36,163 nucleotides of DNA, from positions 1-36,163 of the forward strand of contig JACREX010000035.1 in assembly GCA_016212695.1 (NCBI GenBank). Reading direction: 5' to 3'. The DNA comes from Bacteroidia bacterium (lineage in GTDB: Bacteria > Bacteroidota > Bacteroidia > Bacteroidales > GWF2-35-48). The notes under the pieces were generated by a model that made no database searches, was not told where the DNA came from, and saw nothing but the letters and a program-made list of their open reading frames with translations. Below, in pieces: positions 8,812 to 17,973 of this stretch. Position 1 is the first letter of the stretch. Every line of letters begins with the position of its first letter. Both the position numbers and the translations under genes were made by a program.

Positions 8812-10872
8812 TTAATTATAGGTTGGAAGGAATGAGTATTCCTTAGAATAATAAAGCATCTGCTCCATAAAATTATTCGGGTATTCAATTTTTACATCAA
8901 CGATTTTATCACCCTGCATAACGGGTTTGAAAACCGGGTTAATAAAACCACCATACGGTGCAAGTTTAAGTTTCTCGTAGCGGGTTTTAACCTCCTTATG
9001 CAGTTCCGGGTCAACTTTCACAGCATAAGATTCGACCAGATTTTTGCCGGTTTCAAAATCTCCTTCCGATTTGATCCGTTGCGCCTCTTTCAGCAAATCG
9101 CCGAATAATACACGGAGTTTATTATAATCGTTAACTACATAAAACGTCTTTCCTTCTTTAACTTTCTTTTCTATCACTTTTTCTTTTTCGCCTTTTTCGT
9201 AACACCATTTTGCAATCAACTGGCGGTTTCTCATATGAGCCTGCTGAATGTCTTTTCCGGGTTCCACCCTTGTCAACTGCGTCATCATCCCGTTGCGGAC
9301 ATAATTGTTGTATTCCGCTTTGGCAACATTGAGATTTGGCATAACGCCTATTTCTACCATTTTCTGATCCATCATATAATATAATGCAAACAGATCGGCA
9401 CGCGCTTCTTCGAGAACGGAATGATAATTTTTCAACGCATCTGCGCTGACGCCGGGCAACATCTGGCCTGAACCATGCCCGAGGCATTCATGTAAATCCG
9501 TATGAATATTTCCTGCCATAGCGCCGTACTTTTCCTGCAGTTCGCGTTCTTCTTTTGTAAAACAGAACTCTTCCAGAAAACCATTGCCAATGGATGCCTG
9601 ATCATAAGAATAAGTGATATTGTCCATAGTGACTGATTTGGAACCGTGTTCTTTTCTGATCCAGTCGGCATTTGGCAGGTTTATCCCGATCGGCGTCGAA
9701 GGGTCGCAATCGCCTCCTAATTGTGCAACGGTTATTACTTTTGCGGTAACGCCCTTAACTTCTTTTTTCTTAAACCGGGAATCCACCGGGGAATGATCTT
9801 CGAACCACTGCGCATTGCCGCTGATAGTGACAGCACGTTTTGTAGCTTCAATATCCTTGAAATTCACAACCGATTCCCATGTAGCTTTTAATGCCAGCGG
9901 GTCGCCGTACACCTCGATAAAACCGTTCACATAATCAATGTGAGAATCATTGTCTTTTGCCCATTTAATGTTATAATCATCCCATGTTTTAAGATCGCCG
10001 GTCTTGTAATATTCAATAAGTTTTTGCAGGTGCTCTTTTTGTTTTTCATTTTCAGAAACCGCTACCGCTTTTTCGAGCCAGTAAACGATCTTTTCAATAG
10101 CGGCGCCATACATACCGCTAACTTTATAAACCTTTTCAGATATTTTACCTTTTCCCTTTACGAGTTTTGAATTCAAACCATAAGAGATCGGTTCCTTCTC
10201 CTCTTTTTTCATCATTTTTTTATAAAAATTTTCGGCCTCTTTTTGTGTGAGACCCTCATAAAAATTACTTGCCGAAGCAGCGATCATGTCAACACCCTGA
10301 GCCTGATTAACCCGCTTTGCAAACAGGGTTGCATCGAACATCACGGGTGTTAATTTCTTTACCAGATCGTCAACGGTTTCGCCTTTTTCGAGAGGGAACC
10401 TGGCATCTTTGGAATTCTTCACTAATTCTACAAAATATTCTTTTGAAAATTCCGGCACAAATTTATCGTTTGAATAATGGTGATGAATGCCGTTAGAAAA
10501 CCAAACCTGTTTTGTATAAACGATAAACTTTTTCCAATCTTCAGAATTTTTATCGCCTGTGTAACAATCAATGATTGCTTCTAGTGTACGGCGAATGCAC
10601 AGGTTGTGTTTGAAATTCTGGTCCCAGGTAATATCGCGTCCGCAAAGGGCCGCCTGGCTCAGGTAATAAATCAGCTCTTTCTGCTTAACCGAAAGGCTGT
10701 CGAAACCCGGCACCTTATAACGCAATAATTTCATGTCGGCAACCTGTTCGGCAAGATATTTGAAATCATCTTTCGGCGGCTGCGCCTTGTTTTCTGTCTG
10801 CTCCTTATTACCGGAGCAGCACGATAAAATTATGATGCTCATGGCTGCAAGTGTTAAAATTTTCCAATTCAT
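8812..10872 (-). CDS. Dipeptidyl-peptidase III family (M49) metallopeptidase, lipoprotein
   Basis: HEXXGH-type motif HECLGHGSGQ and EEARADLFALYYMMD; lipobox-like N-terminus ...SIIILSCCSG. Confidence 0.92.
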   Translation of the reverse strand: MNWKILTLAAMSIIILSCCSGNKEQTENKAQPPKDDFKYLAEQVADMKLLRYKVPGFDSLSVKQKELIYYLSQAALCGRDITWDQNFKHNLCIRRTLEAIIDCYTGDKNSEDWKKFIVYTKQVWFSNGIHHHYSNDKFVPEFSKEYFVELVKNSKDARFPLEKGETVDDLVKKLTPVMFDATLFAKRVNQAQGVDMIAASASNFYEGLTQKEAENFYKKMMKKEEKEPISYGLNSKLVKGKGKISEKVYKVSGMYGAAIEKIVYWLEKAVAVSENEKQKEHLQKLIEYYKTGDLKTWDDYNIKWAKDNDSHIDYVNGFIEVYGDPLALKATWESVVNFKDIEATKRAVTISGNAQWFEDHSPVDSRFKKKEVKGVTAKVITVAQLGGDCDPSTPIGINLPNADWIRKEHGSKSVTMDNITYSYDQASIGNGFLEEFCFTKEERELQEKYGAMAGNIHTDLHECLGHGSGQMLPGVSADALKNYHSVLEEARADLFALYYMMDQKMVEIGVMPNLNVAKAEYNNYVRNGMMTQLTRVEPGKDIQQAHMRNRQLIAKWCYEKGEKEKVIEKKVKEGKTFYVVNDYNKLRVLFGDLLKEAQRIKSEGDFETGKNLVESYAVKVDPELHKEVKTRYEKLKLAPYGGFINPVFKPVMQGDKIVDVKIEYPNNFMEQMLYYSKEYSFLPTYN

Positions 10873-10899
10873 TTTTTTTGATTTATTTTCAACAATTTA

Positions 10900-12015
10900 T
10901 TAATTCCGACTATTCATCCAATTGATTATTTCAGGGTATAACCCTTCAATATTCTCAGGATTTTTTTCATAAAGTTCCAGCAGTTTTTTATCGAATTCAC
11001 TGAATTTTGTGAACCCGCGATAATTCACCATCATGTCAACGGTTTTATTATTGACTGCATCAAAATCGTCTTTTAAATAATTATCTTTCAGATACAAGCT
11101 GAAAACCGCCCATGTCATATATTCATTAAACGTCATCTGTGTATTGTCATATCCCTGTTTGCCATTATTCCATGCATTCAAATCCCGCATGGCGGTTTTG
11201 ATCTGTTTTTTAAACTTTTCTGAAACAGGATTCACATAGTTATGATCAATTTCTGTAAATACAACCCGCGCATATAGTCCCTGGAAAACTTCAGGTTTAT
11301 ATCTGGAGGTATCGCGTTCCGCATCAGAAACGAACATGATACATTCGATGAAATCTTTGTCCATAACCCGCGAAGTAGAGTGCGATCCATAAATCAGCGG
11401 AGATACAACAATTTTATAACTGTTATATTTATTTGAAAATTTGTTTTCGAGCCATGCCCACATCCGGTTTAACGACAGCAACTTTTTTATATTAGCGATC
11501 ACCTGCTGATAATACTCTTTATGAAATTCATAAAATCTTTTGTATTTACTTTCTTTTGCAAAATCTTCCCATAAATCCAGATCCGCTCCGATGGTATGAA
11601 TACCGTGCAGGTTTTTATAATTGTTTGTTACAATTTTATCATTGCTGAATTCGTAACCATACGCATTATCCCGTTCTTCAAAATAATACTGGTAATCTTT
11701 TTTAACTTTTTTATTCAGTTTCAGAATCAGCGGGTGCGTTGTGTATGCTGCAAAATAATTACGCACTTCATTATAATAATTTTTCTTTTTGTTCACCATC
11801 CATGGGTGTTTCTGTCCATTCTCCGAAAGGGCGTAGGCGACATTCACCAATTCGAAAATTTCAGGCGTTTCAACAGTAAACTGATGATCCTGCGATTTGA
11901 TATACGCATCAGTAAATTTAACTTTCGGATGAAAAAGAAAATAGGCAACCTGGCAGGAGGAAAATAAAAAAATCAAAAGCCCGAATACGGCAACACCCAA
12001 CCTGTTTTTTTTCAT
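10900..12015 (-). CDS. Lipoprotein, DUF4932-like, with degenerate zincin motif (TEIDH)
   Basis: Lipobox LFSSC; VVFTEIDHNYVNPVS and FNEYMTWAVFSLYL. Start overlaps the holA stop (TAATG). Confidence 0.7.
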   Translation of the reverse strand: MKKNRLGVAVFGLLIFLFSSCQVAYFLFHPKVKFTDAYIKSQDHQFTVETPEIFELVNVAYALSENGQKHPWMVNKKKNYYNEVRNYFAAYTTHPLILKLNKKVKKDYQYYFEERDNAYGYEFSNDKIVTNNYKNLHGIHTIGADLDLWEDFAKESKYKRFYEFHKEYYQQVIANIKKLLSLNRMWAWLENKFSNKYNSYKIVVSPLIYGSHSTSRVMDKDFIECIMFVSDAERDTSRYKPEVFQGLYARVVFTEIDHNYVNPVSEKFKKQIKTAMRDLNAWNNGKQGYDNTQMTFNEYMTWAVFSLYLKDNYLKDDFDAVNNKTVDMMVNYRGFTKFSEFDKKLLELYEKNPENIEGLYPEIINWMNSRN

Positions 12016-13040
12016 TAATGTATGATTTTATAAACTAATTCTTTCATCAGCCCGAGGTCGGAAGTTGAAATATTATCAACGCCTTTTGATTTCATATCAT
12101 ATTCACGCAATATAGAAATCACATCAATGGTTTTTGCATAACTGTAATTTTTGGCGGCGGTTTTATATTCGCTCAGAAAAAAAGGATGGATGCCCAACAG
12201 GGATGCAACATTTTTATTATCGGACTTATCAGGCAAAGAGTGATAAATCAAAATCCGGTTGAAGTGCATAAAAACAGCGGTCATTGTTTTTACCAGAGGA
12301 TACTCATTCGGATTTTTACTGAAGTGGTTTATGATCCGGTTTGCTTTCAGTGCATCCTTTACGGATAAAGCGGAATTCAATTCAAAAACATTGTAATCTT
12401 TACTGATCCCGATATTTTTCTCTATATGATCAGGTGTGATTTCTTTAAATCCTGCAGGAAGCGTAATGATCAGCTTCTCTAATTCGTTCACAATCTTTCC
12501 CAGGTCGTTTCCTAAAAAATCTGCGAGCAGTTGGCTGGCCATGGGGGATATTGTATAGCTATCTTTTTTCAGGAACGAAGTTATCCAGCCTGGGACCTGG
12601 TTATCATAGATTTTTTTTGAATCAAAGAGTACCCCGTTTTTTTCGATTGCCTTTCCGATTTTTTTACGCCCGTCAATCTTATCATATTTATAATTAATAA
12701 CTAAGATGGTTGATTTCATCGGGTTTTCAACATAATAAATCAGGTCGTCTTCAAGTTTTTTGATGTTCTGGGCTTCTTTAACCACAACCACCTGATAGTT
12801 CGACATCATCGGATAACGTCTGGCCAGGTTAATGACCGCCGCTGCATTTTCCATGTCTTTCCCATATACGATGGTCTGGTTAAAATCACGTTCGTCTGGC
12901 GACAATACATTATTAATAATATATTCAGTAATTTTATCAATAAAATAAGGTTCTTCACCCATCAGGAAATAAACCGGTTTATAAATCTTTTTTTGAATAT
13001 CGGCTATTATCTGTTCGTATGTGATTTTATCGCTTGCCAT
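12015..13040 (-). CDS. holA: DNA polymerase III subunit delta
   Basis: Delta-family features: KPVYFLMGEEPYFIDKITEYI, ARRYPMMSNYQVVVVKEAQ, ASQLLADFLGNDLGKIVNELEKL. Confidence 0.9.
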   Translation of the reverse strand: MASDKITYEQIIADIQKKIYKPVYFLMGEEPYFIDKITEYIINNVLSPDERDFNQTIVYGKDMENAAAVINLARRYPMMSNYQVVVVKEAQNIKKLEDDLIYYVENPMKSTILVINYKYDKIDGRKKIGKAIEKNGVLFDSKKIYDNQVPGWITSFLKKDSYTISPMASQLLADFLGNDLGKIVNELEKLIITLPAGFKEITPDHIEKNIGISKDYNVFELNSALSVKDALKANRIINHFSKNPNEYPLVKTMTAVFMHFNRILIYHSLPDKSDNKNVASLLGIHPFFLSEYKTAAKNYSYAKTIDVISILREYDMKSKGVDNISTSDLGLMKELVYKIIH

Positions 13041-13069
13041 AGAAAAAACAGCAGTTTAAGTGAATAAAA

Positions 13070-13837
13070 TTAAAATTTCAAGTGTTTGACAGACTGCCCG
13101 TTTTCAATGATTTCACGCAGCGAAACAATACCGATTTTGATATGATCTTCAACATATTGCGCCGTAACTTTTTTATCGCTTTCACTGGTTTTTATTCCTT
13201 CTGCAATCATAGGCTGATCGGATACTAATAAAAGGGCGCCGCTGGGTATCTCGTTATAAAAACCAACGATAAAAATAGTGGCGGTTTCCATATCAATAGC
13301 CATGGCGTGGGTTTTTTCAAGATATTTTTTAAAACGCTCGTCCCATTCCCAAACCCGTTTATTGGTAGTAAAAACCGTACCGGTCCAATAATCGCGGTGA
13401 GAGTCGCGGATTGCGGAAGAGACTGCGCGCTGCAGGTTAAATGCGGGCAATGCCGGAATTTCAGGCGGAAGATAGTCGTTAGAAGTACCTTCGCTCCGGA
13501 TGGCCGCTATGGGTAAAATAAGATCGCCCAGCGCATTTTTCTTTTTCAGACCGCCGCATTTGCCAAGAAATAAAACCGCCTTTGGGTGAATAGCGCTTAA
13601 CAGATCCATCATTAATGCAGCATTCGGGCTGCCAATCCCGAAATTGATCAATGTAATACCATTTGCGGCAACGCTGGGCATCGGGTACCCGGTAATAATC
13701 GGAGCATTATACCATTGTGAAAACAAGTCAAGATAATGATTGAAGTTTGTCAGCAAAATGTGTTGTGTAAAGTCTTTCAATGGCCTTCCGGTATAACGGG
13801 GCAGCCAGTTTTCAACAATTTCTTCTTTAGTTTTCAT
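13070..13837 (-). CDS. amn: AMP nucleosidase
   Basis: Purine nucleoside phosphorylase-type fold: INFGIGSPNAALMMDLLSAIHPKAVLFLGKCGGL, MAIDMETATIF, VSDQPM. Met at 13837 (MKTKEEIVENWL) is preferred over the track start at 13861. Confidence 0.88.
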   Translation of the reverse strand: MKTKEEIVENWLPRYTGRPLKDFTQHILLTNFNHYLDLFSQWYNAPIITGYPMPSVAANGITLINFGIGSPNAALMMDLLSAIHPKAVLFLGKCGGLKKKNALGDLILPIAAIRSEGTSNDYLPPEIPALPAFNLQRAVSSAIRDSHRDYWTGTVFTTNKRVWEWDERFKKYLEKTHAMAIDMETATIFIVGFYNEIPSGALLLVSDQPMIAEGIKTSESDKKVTAQYVEDHIKIGIVSLREIIENGQSVKHLKF

Positions 13838-13946
13838 GAAAATTAAATTATGTTTTGACAAAAATATCTAATTTTATCAAAAATCATTTCACAGGGTTTC
13901 TGATTTATAAAATATCTATTAACAGGGTTATCCGGGCTTTAAATAT

Positions 13947-14399
13947 ATGGAAAAGCTGAATTTGCCGGAGTATTCTTTCAAAATTAAACAGGAAGACAAC
14001 CGATATCTCATTTTTGATGAAATCAGGAAAAAATTTGTTGCACTTACGCCTGAAGAATGGGTGCGGCAGAACATAGTTCAATTTCTTATACAGGGAAAAA
14101 ATTTCCCGCGATCCCTTATCGCAGTTGAAACCTCTATTACTGTTAACCAACTTGAAAAACGCTGCGATGCCGTGCTGTTTAACAATTCTGCAAAACCTGT
14201 AATGATTGTTGAGTGCAAGGCCCCGACTGTAAAATTATCGCAGGAAACTTTTAATCAGATTGCAACATACAATATTAAACTGCGGGTTGATTATTTACTT
14301 GTTACCAACGGAAAGTCGCACTATTGCTGCAGGATGGATTATGAGAATAATTCGTATTCGTTTTTGAAAGAGATTCCCTCGTATGAGGAGGTGGTATAG
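13947..14399 (+). CDS. Stand-alone type I restriction enzyme R N-terminal-like (HSDR_N) domain protein
   Basis: PD-(D/E)xK-like pattern KRCDAVLFNNSAKPVMIVECKAP; 150 aa complete. Confidence 0.8.
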   Translation: MEKLNLPEYSFKIKQEDNRYLIFDEIRKKFVALTPEEWVRQNIVQFLIQGKNFPRSLIAVETSITVNQLEKRCDAVLFNNSAKPVMIVECKAPTVKLSQETFNQIATYNIKLRVDYLLVTNGKSHYCCRMDYENNSYSFLKEIPSYEEVV

Positions 14400-14423
14400 A
14401 TTGGATGCAGGAAGCAGGGTATC

Positions 14424-14443
14424 GGGTGCTGGGTGCTGGGTGC
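14424..14443. repeat. Short tandem repeat (GGGTGCT)~3
   Basis: Direct reading: gggtgct gggtgct gggtgc. Confidence 0.95.
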
Positions 14444-14480
14444 AGTGGGAACAGGGGTTTGTGCTTATGAAAGAAGCTCA

Positions 14481-15005
14481 TTAATTTATAAGTTGCAGGA
14501 AATATTCACTTTTCCATTTATTGCAAACTCTTATCCAGTCTTTCTTTTCACCGGCAATTATAAATCCCTGTTTTGTAAAAAGGTCAAGGCTTGATTTATT
14601 ATCGGTTGTAATATTGCAATACAGTTGATGCAGCATCAGGGTATTAAAACAATAATTAATTATTATATTCAGCGCTTCTGACGCAAAATTTTTCCGGCGA
14701 TCGTTTTTATCATATACAAGGATCCCTATGCCCACCCTGCTGTGAAAGGGTTCGAAATCGAAAAGGTCAATGGCGCCAACGGTTTTATTTTTTTCATTCT
14801 CCACAATCATCAGCCGCAATTGTTTTGCTTCATACAAATCAAGATGTGAATTCTCAAGATATTTTTTGAGTGTGTATTTTGAAAATGGAACCAATGTGTT
14901 GCTAACCTCCCATAAAGATCGGTCATTTTCCCATTCATAAAGCAAATCCATATCTTCAGGCTCAATTGCCCTGAGTTTTATCTTATCGTTTTCCAGAATC
15001 AGCAT
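14481..15005 (-). CDS. GNAT family N-acetyltransferase (RimJ/RimL/SpeG-like)
   Basis: KIKLRAIEPEDMDLLYEWEND, VGIGILVYDKNDRRKNFASEALNIIINYCF. MLILEND start at 15005 is preferred because the 15053 start overlaps fmt. Confidence 0.85.
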   Translation of the reverse strand: MLILENDKIKLRAIEPEDMDLLYEWENDRSLWEVSNTLVPFSKYTLKKYLENSHLDLYEAKQLRLMIVENEKNKTVGAIDLFDFEPFHSRVGIGILVYDKNDRRKNFASEALNIIINYCFNTLMLHQLYCNITTDNKSSLDLFTKQGFIIAGEKKDWIRVCNKWKSEYFLQLIN

Positions 15006-15030
15006 AGTATTAATATAAAAAACCGCTATT

Positions 15031-16002
15031 TTACATATAAATTTTGTATTCACTTATTTTAAACCCGCGCAAAAACTCTTCTATGCTTAATCTTTTTTTA
15101 CTAGCTTGTTGCAGTGATAGAATTTTAATAAAACCGCTGTTAACCGCTATTTTTAAATATTTTTTCCCATCCGTAAGAATCATTCCTGGATGGAAACTAT
15201 GTATTTCAACTATTTTTTCAGCTTCAAAAATTTTCACTGAAACCACAATTCCGTTGTCAGAAATAAAATCAGTCCATGCCGCCGGATATGGGCTTAATCC
15301 TCTTATAAAATTATAAATATCATCAGCGGTTTTTGTCCAGTTTATTTTGCAATCTTCTTTAAAAATCTTAGGAGCGGTTTTCAGCGGTTTTTCTTCATTA
15401 ACCAATGATTTCTGATCCATTAGCGGGTAATTGCCGGAATCAATGGCATCAACGGTTTTCAAAACAAGGGTAACACCTTTTTGCATTAATTTGTCATGCA
15501 GAATTTCTGCATTATCATGATCGTCAATCGTAACGGTTTCGCAGAAAATAATTTTCCCGGTATCAATTTCCTGCTGCAGGAAAAAAGTGGTTACACCCGT
15601 TTCTTTTTCACCGTTTATTATTGCCCAGTTTATCGGGGCGGCGCCTCTGTATTGCGGAAGTAGCGAGGCATGGAGATTAATTGTTCCTTTGGGAGGCATA
15701 TTCCAAACTGCTTCCGGAAGCATTCTGAAAGCTACTACAATCTGAAGATCTGCTTTTAGTTTTTTTAACTGATCTATGAATTCCTGATTTTTTAATTTTT
15801 CCGGTTGAAAAACCGCTAAATTATTTTCGACCGCATATTTTTTTACAGGCGATTGCTCGATTTGCCGACCTCTTCCGGCGGGTTTATCAGGAGCCGTCAC
15901 AACGCCAACCACATTATACCCATTCTCAACCAAAGCTTTCAGCGGGTCTACTGCAAACTCCGGGGTTCCCATGAACACTAATCTTAATTTACGATTCTGC
16001 AT
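15031..16002 (-). CDS. fmt: Methionyl-tRNA formyltransferase
   Basis: LRLVFMGTPEFAVDPLKAL, NLHASLLPQYRGAAPINWAIINGEKETGVTTFFLQQEIDTG. Confidence 0.96.
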   Translation of the reverse strand: MQNRKLRLVFMGTPEFAVDPLKALVENGYNVVGVVTAPDKPAGRGRQIEQSPVKKYAVENNLAVFQPEKLKNQEFIDQLKKLKADLQIVVAFRMLPEAVWNMPPKGTINLHASLLPQYRGAAPINWAIINGEKETGVTTFFLQQEIDTGKIIFCETVTIDDHDNAEILHDKLMQKGVTLVLKTVDAIDSGNYPLMDQKSLVNEEKPLKTAPKIFKEDCKINWTKTADDIYNFIRGLSPYPAAWTDFISDNGIVVSVKIFEAEKIVEIHSFHPGMILTDGKKYLKIAVNSGFIKILSLQQASKKRLSIEEFLRGFKISEYKIYM

Positions 16003-16014
16003 AGATTCATAAGT

Positions 16015-16051
16015 AAAAAAACAGGTTCCGGAATACCGCAGAACCTGTTTT
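16015..16051 (-). terminator. Intrinsic terminator downstream of dnaA
   Basis: Minus-strand AAAACAGGTTC-tgCGGtattCCG-GAACCTGTTTTTTT: 11-bp arms (16018-16028 / 16041-16051), inner CGG/CCG, then a T run. Confidence 0.85.
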
Positions 16052-16074
16052 CATTATTTTGATTTTAAATAAAA

Positions 16075-17514
16075 TTATATTTTCAATTTATTTTCAATTT
16101 CATCAATATAAACCCTGAAGGTTTTATCCGTATCAATCAAATTGTTTACTGTTTTGCAGGCATGAAGCACGGTTGCATGATCTTTCCCTCCAATATTGGA
16201 TCCGATGGTTGCAAGGGATGCTTTGGTAAGGCTCTTTGCAAAGAACATGGCGATCTGGCGGGCTTGAACGATTTCTCGTTTTCTTGTTTTGGATGTAAAA
16301 GTATCCATAGGAAGGTTGAAATAGTCGCACACCACTTTCTGAATATAATCGATAGAAATTTCCCGTTTGGTATTTTTAACAAGTTTGTCAATCATCTGCT
16401 TTGCAAGATCCAGCGTAATCTCTTTTCTATTCAGAGTAGACTGTGCCAGCAGGGATATTAATGCACCTTCGAGTTCCCGGACATTTGTGGAAATATGTGA
16501 AGCAATATATTCGGTGACTTCAAGCGGAAGTTCGATACCGTCGTTATAGGTTTTTTTCCTGAGGATAGAAATCCTGGTTTCATAATCGGGAATCTGAAGG
16601 TCTGCAGCCAGGCCCCATTTGAATCGTGAAAGCAATCTTTGTTCCAGGCCCTGCATTTCTACCGGCGGTTTATCAGATGTGAGTATAAGTTGCTTTCCGG
16701 ATTGATGAAGGTGATTGAATATCTGGAAAAAGATATCCTGTGTTTTTTCTTTTCCGGCAAACTCATGAACATCATCAATGATGAGCACATCAATCATCTG
16801 GTAGAAATGAATGAAATCATTTCTGGTATTGTTGCGTGAAGCTTCTGTATATTGTGTTTGAAAATTATGCGCGGTAACATACAAGACCGTTTTGTCAGGC
16901 ATTTTTTCTTTCACTTCAATACCTATAGCCTGAGCTAAGTGTGTTTTTCCCAGGCCGGATCCGCCATAGATCAGGAGGGGATTAAATGCTGTGCCTCCAG
17001 GATTATTGGCAACCGCATACCCGGCAGATCGTGCAAGACGATTGCATTCGCCCTCAATAAAATTTGCGAATGAATATTCCGGATTCAGTTGGGGATCGAC
17101 TGTGAGCTTTTTCAAGCCGGGAATAATAAACGGATTCTTAATTCCAGGATTATCATCTATGCTAAGCGGAATGGAAACCGGTTTGTTTTTCAGTTCTTTC
17201 TTGATGTTCGCTGAACCCGGCATTTTCACAGTATATGGTTGTTTGCTGAAAAACGGATTGTTTTCCATCACAACATTATATTCAAGTTTAGCATCGGAGC
17301 CAAGTTCTTTGCACAATGTTTTCTTTAAAAGATCTATGTAGTGTTCTTCTAAATATTCATAAAAGAAAAGACTCGGCACCTGGATCGTAAGAATATTGCT
17401 TTCAAGTTTGAGAGGGATAATCGGTTCAAACCATGTTTTAAAAGTTATAGTCTGTACATTATCTTTTATTATCTGGAGACAATTATTCCATACCTCTTCA
17501 TGATTCTTACCCAT
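16075..17514 (-). CDS. dnaA: Chromosomal replication initiator protein DnaA
   Basis: Walker A GGSGLGKTHLAQAIG, Walker B VLIIDDVHEF, domain IV signature GGKDHATVLHACKTV. Confidence 0.98.
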   Translation of the reverse strand: MGKNHEEVWNNCLQIIKDNVQTITFKTWFEPIIPLKLESNILTIQVPSLFFYEYLEEHYIDLLKKTLCKELGSDAKLEYNVVMENNPFFSKQPYTVKMPGSANIKKELKNKPVSIPLSIDDNPGIKNPFIIPGLKKLTVDPQLNPEYSFANFIEGECNRLARSAGYAVANNPGGTAFNPLLIYGGSGLGKTHLAQAIGIEVKEKMPDKTVLYVTAHNFQTQYTEASRNNTRNDFIHFYQMIDVLIIDDVHEFAGKEKTQDIFFQIFNHLHQSGKQLILTSDKPPVEMQGLEQRLLSRFKWGLAADLQIPDYETRISILRKKTYNDGIELPLEVTEYIASHISTNVRELEGALISLLAQSTLNRKEITLDLAKQMIDKLVKNTKREISIDYIQKVVCDYFNLPMDTFTSKTRKREIVQARQIAMFFAKSLTKASLATIGSNIGGKDHATVLHACKTVNNLIDTDKTFRVYIDEIENKLKI

Positions 17515-17736
17515 TTTGTATTAATATTTTTAAAAAGTATCGTTTTTTTCTTAGTTCTTCGGACAATATTGTTATAAAAAAACTGAAAAAAAAATAATTT
17601 TACTCTTGTATATTTCAAAAAAAGTATATTCGTTTTACTGTCAGGCGAATAATTTTTTATAATTCAATATTTTTTATAACTTTTTGAATTTCTGAAAATT
17701 AACAATTCTCTGTTAATTGTCAAGTATTTCTTCAAA

Positions 17737-17948
17737 TTATCAACAATAACCTGTTCAAAAATAGTAAATTGTTAATAACTTTGGATTTCCTGTTTTTTAA
17801 TCAAACTTAGTTTTCACAATGAAAAGAACAAGGTCGTAAATTTAATAATATCTAAATTATAAACAAATTTTATTAACAATTATTTTTATTATTTTTTAAT
17901 ATTTCTTTCAGCCTCTCTCAAATTACTGTTTAAAATCACTTATGAACA
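17737..17948. other. Candidate replication origin: cluster of DnaA-box-like TTATNAACA motifs
   Basis: TTATCAACA 17737-17745(+), TGTTAATAA 17770-17778 (TTATTAACA on -), TTATAAACA 17857-17865(+), TTATTAACA 17870-17878(+), TTATGAACA 17940-17948(+). Flanked by a very AT-rich stretch (17515-17700) upstream of dnaA. Confidence 0.5.
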
Positions 17949-17973
17949 GACACTTACTGCAACTTTTAACAAA

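Noticed and set aside
13905-14150. Minus-strand ORF 13905-14150
   Set aside because: Overlaps the HSDR_N-like CDS on the opposite strand; no recognisable features.
13947-14399. Type I restriction-modification system
   Set aside because: Only an HSDR_N-like domain is present; no helicase, methylase or specificity subunit occurs nearby.
17755-17765. dnaA promoter -7 box (minus-strand TATTTTTG at 17756-17763)
   Set aside because: A -7-like match exists, but no TTTG -33 element at the expected spacing was found in this AT-rich stretch, so chance is likely.
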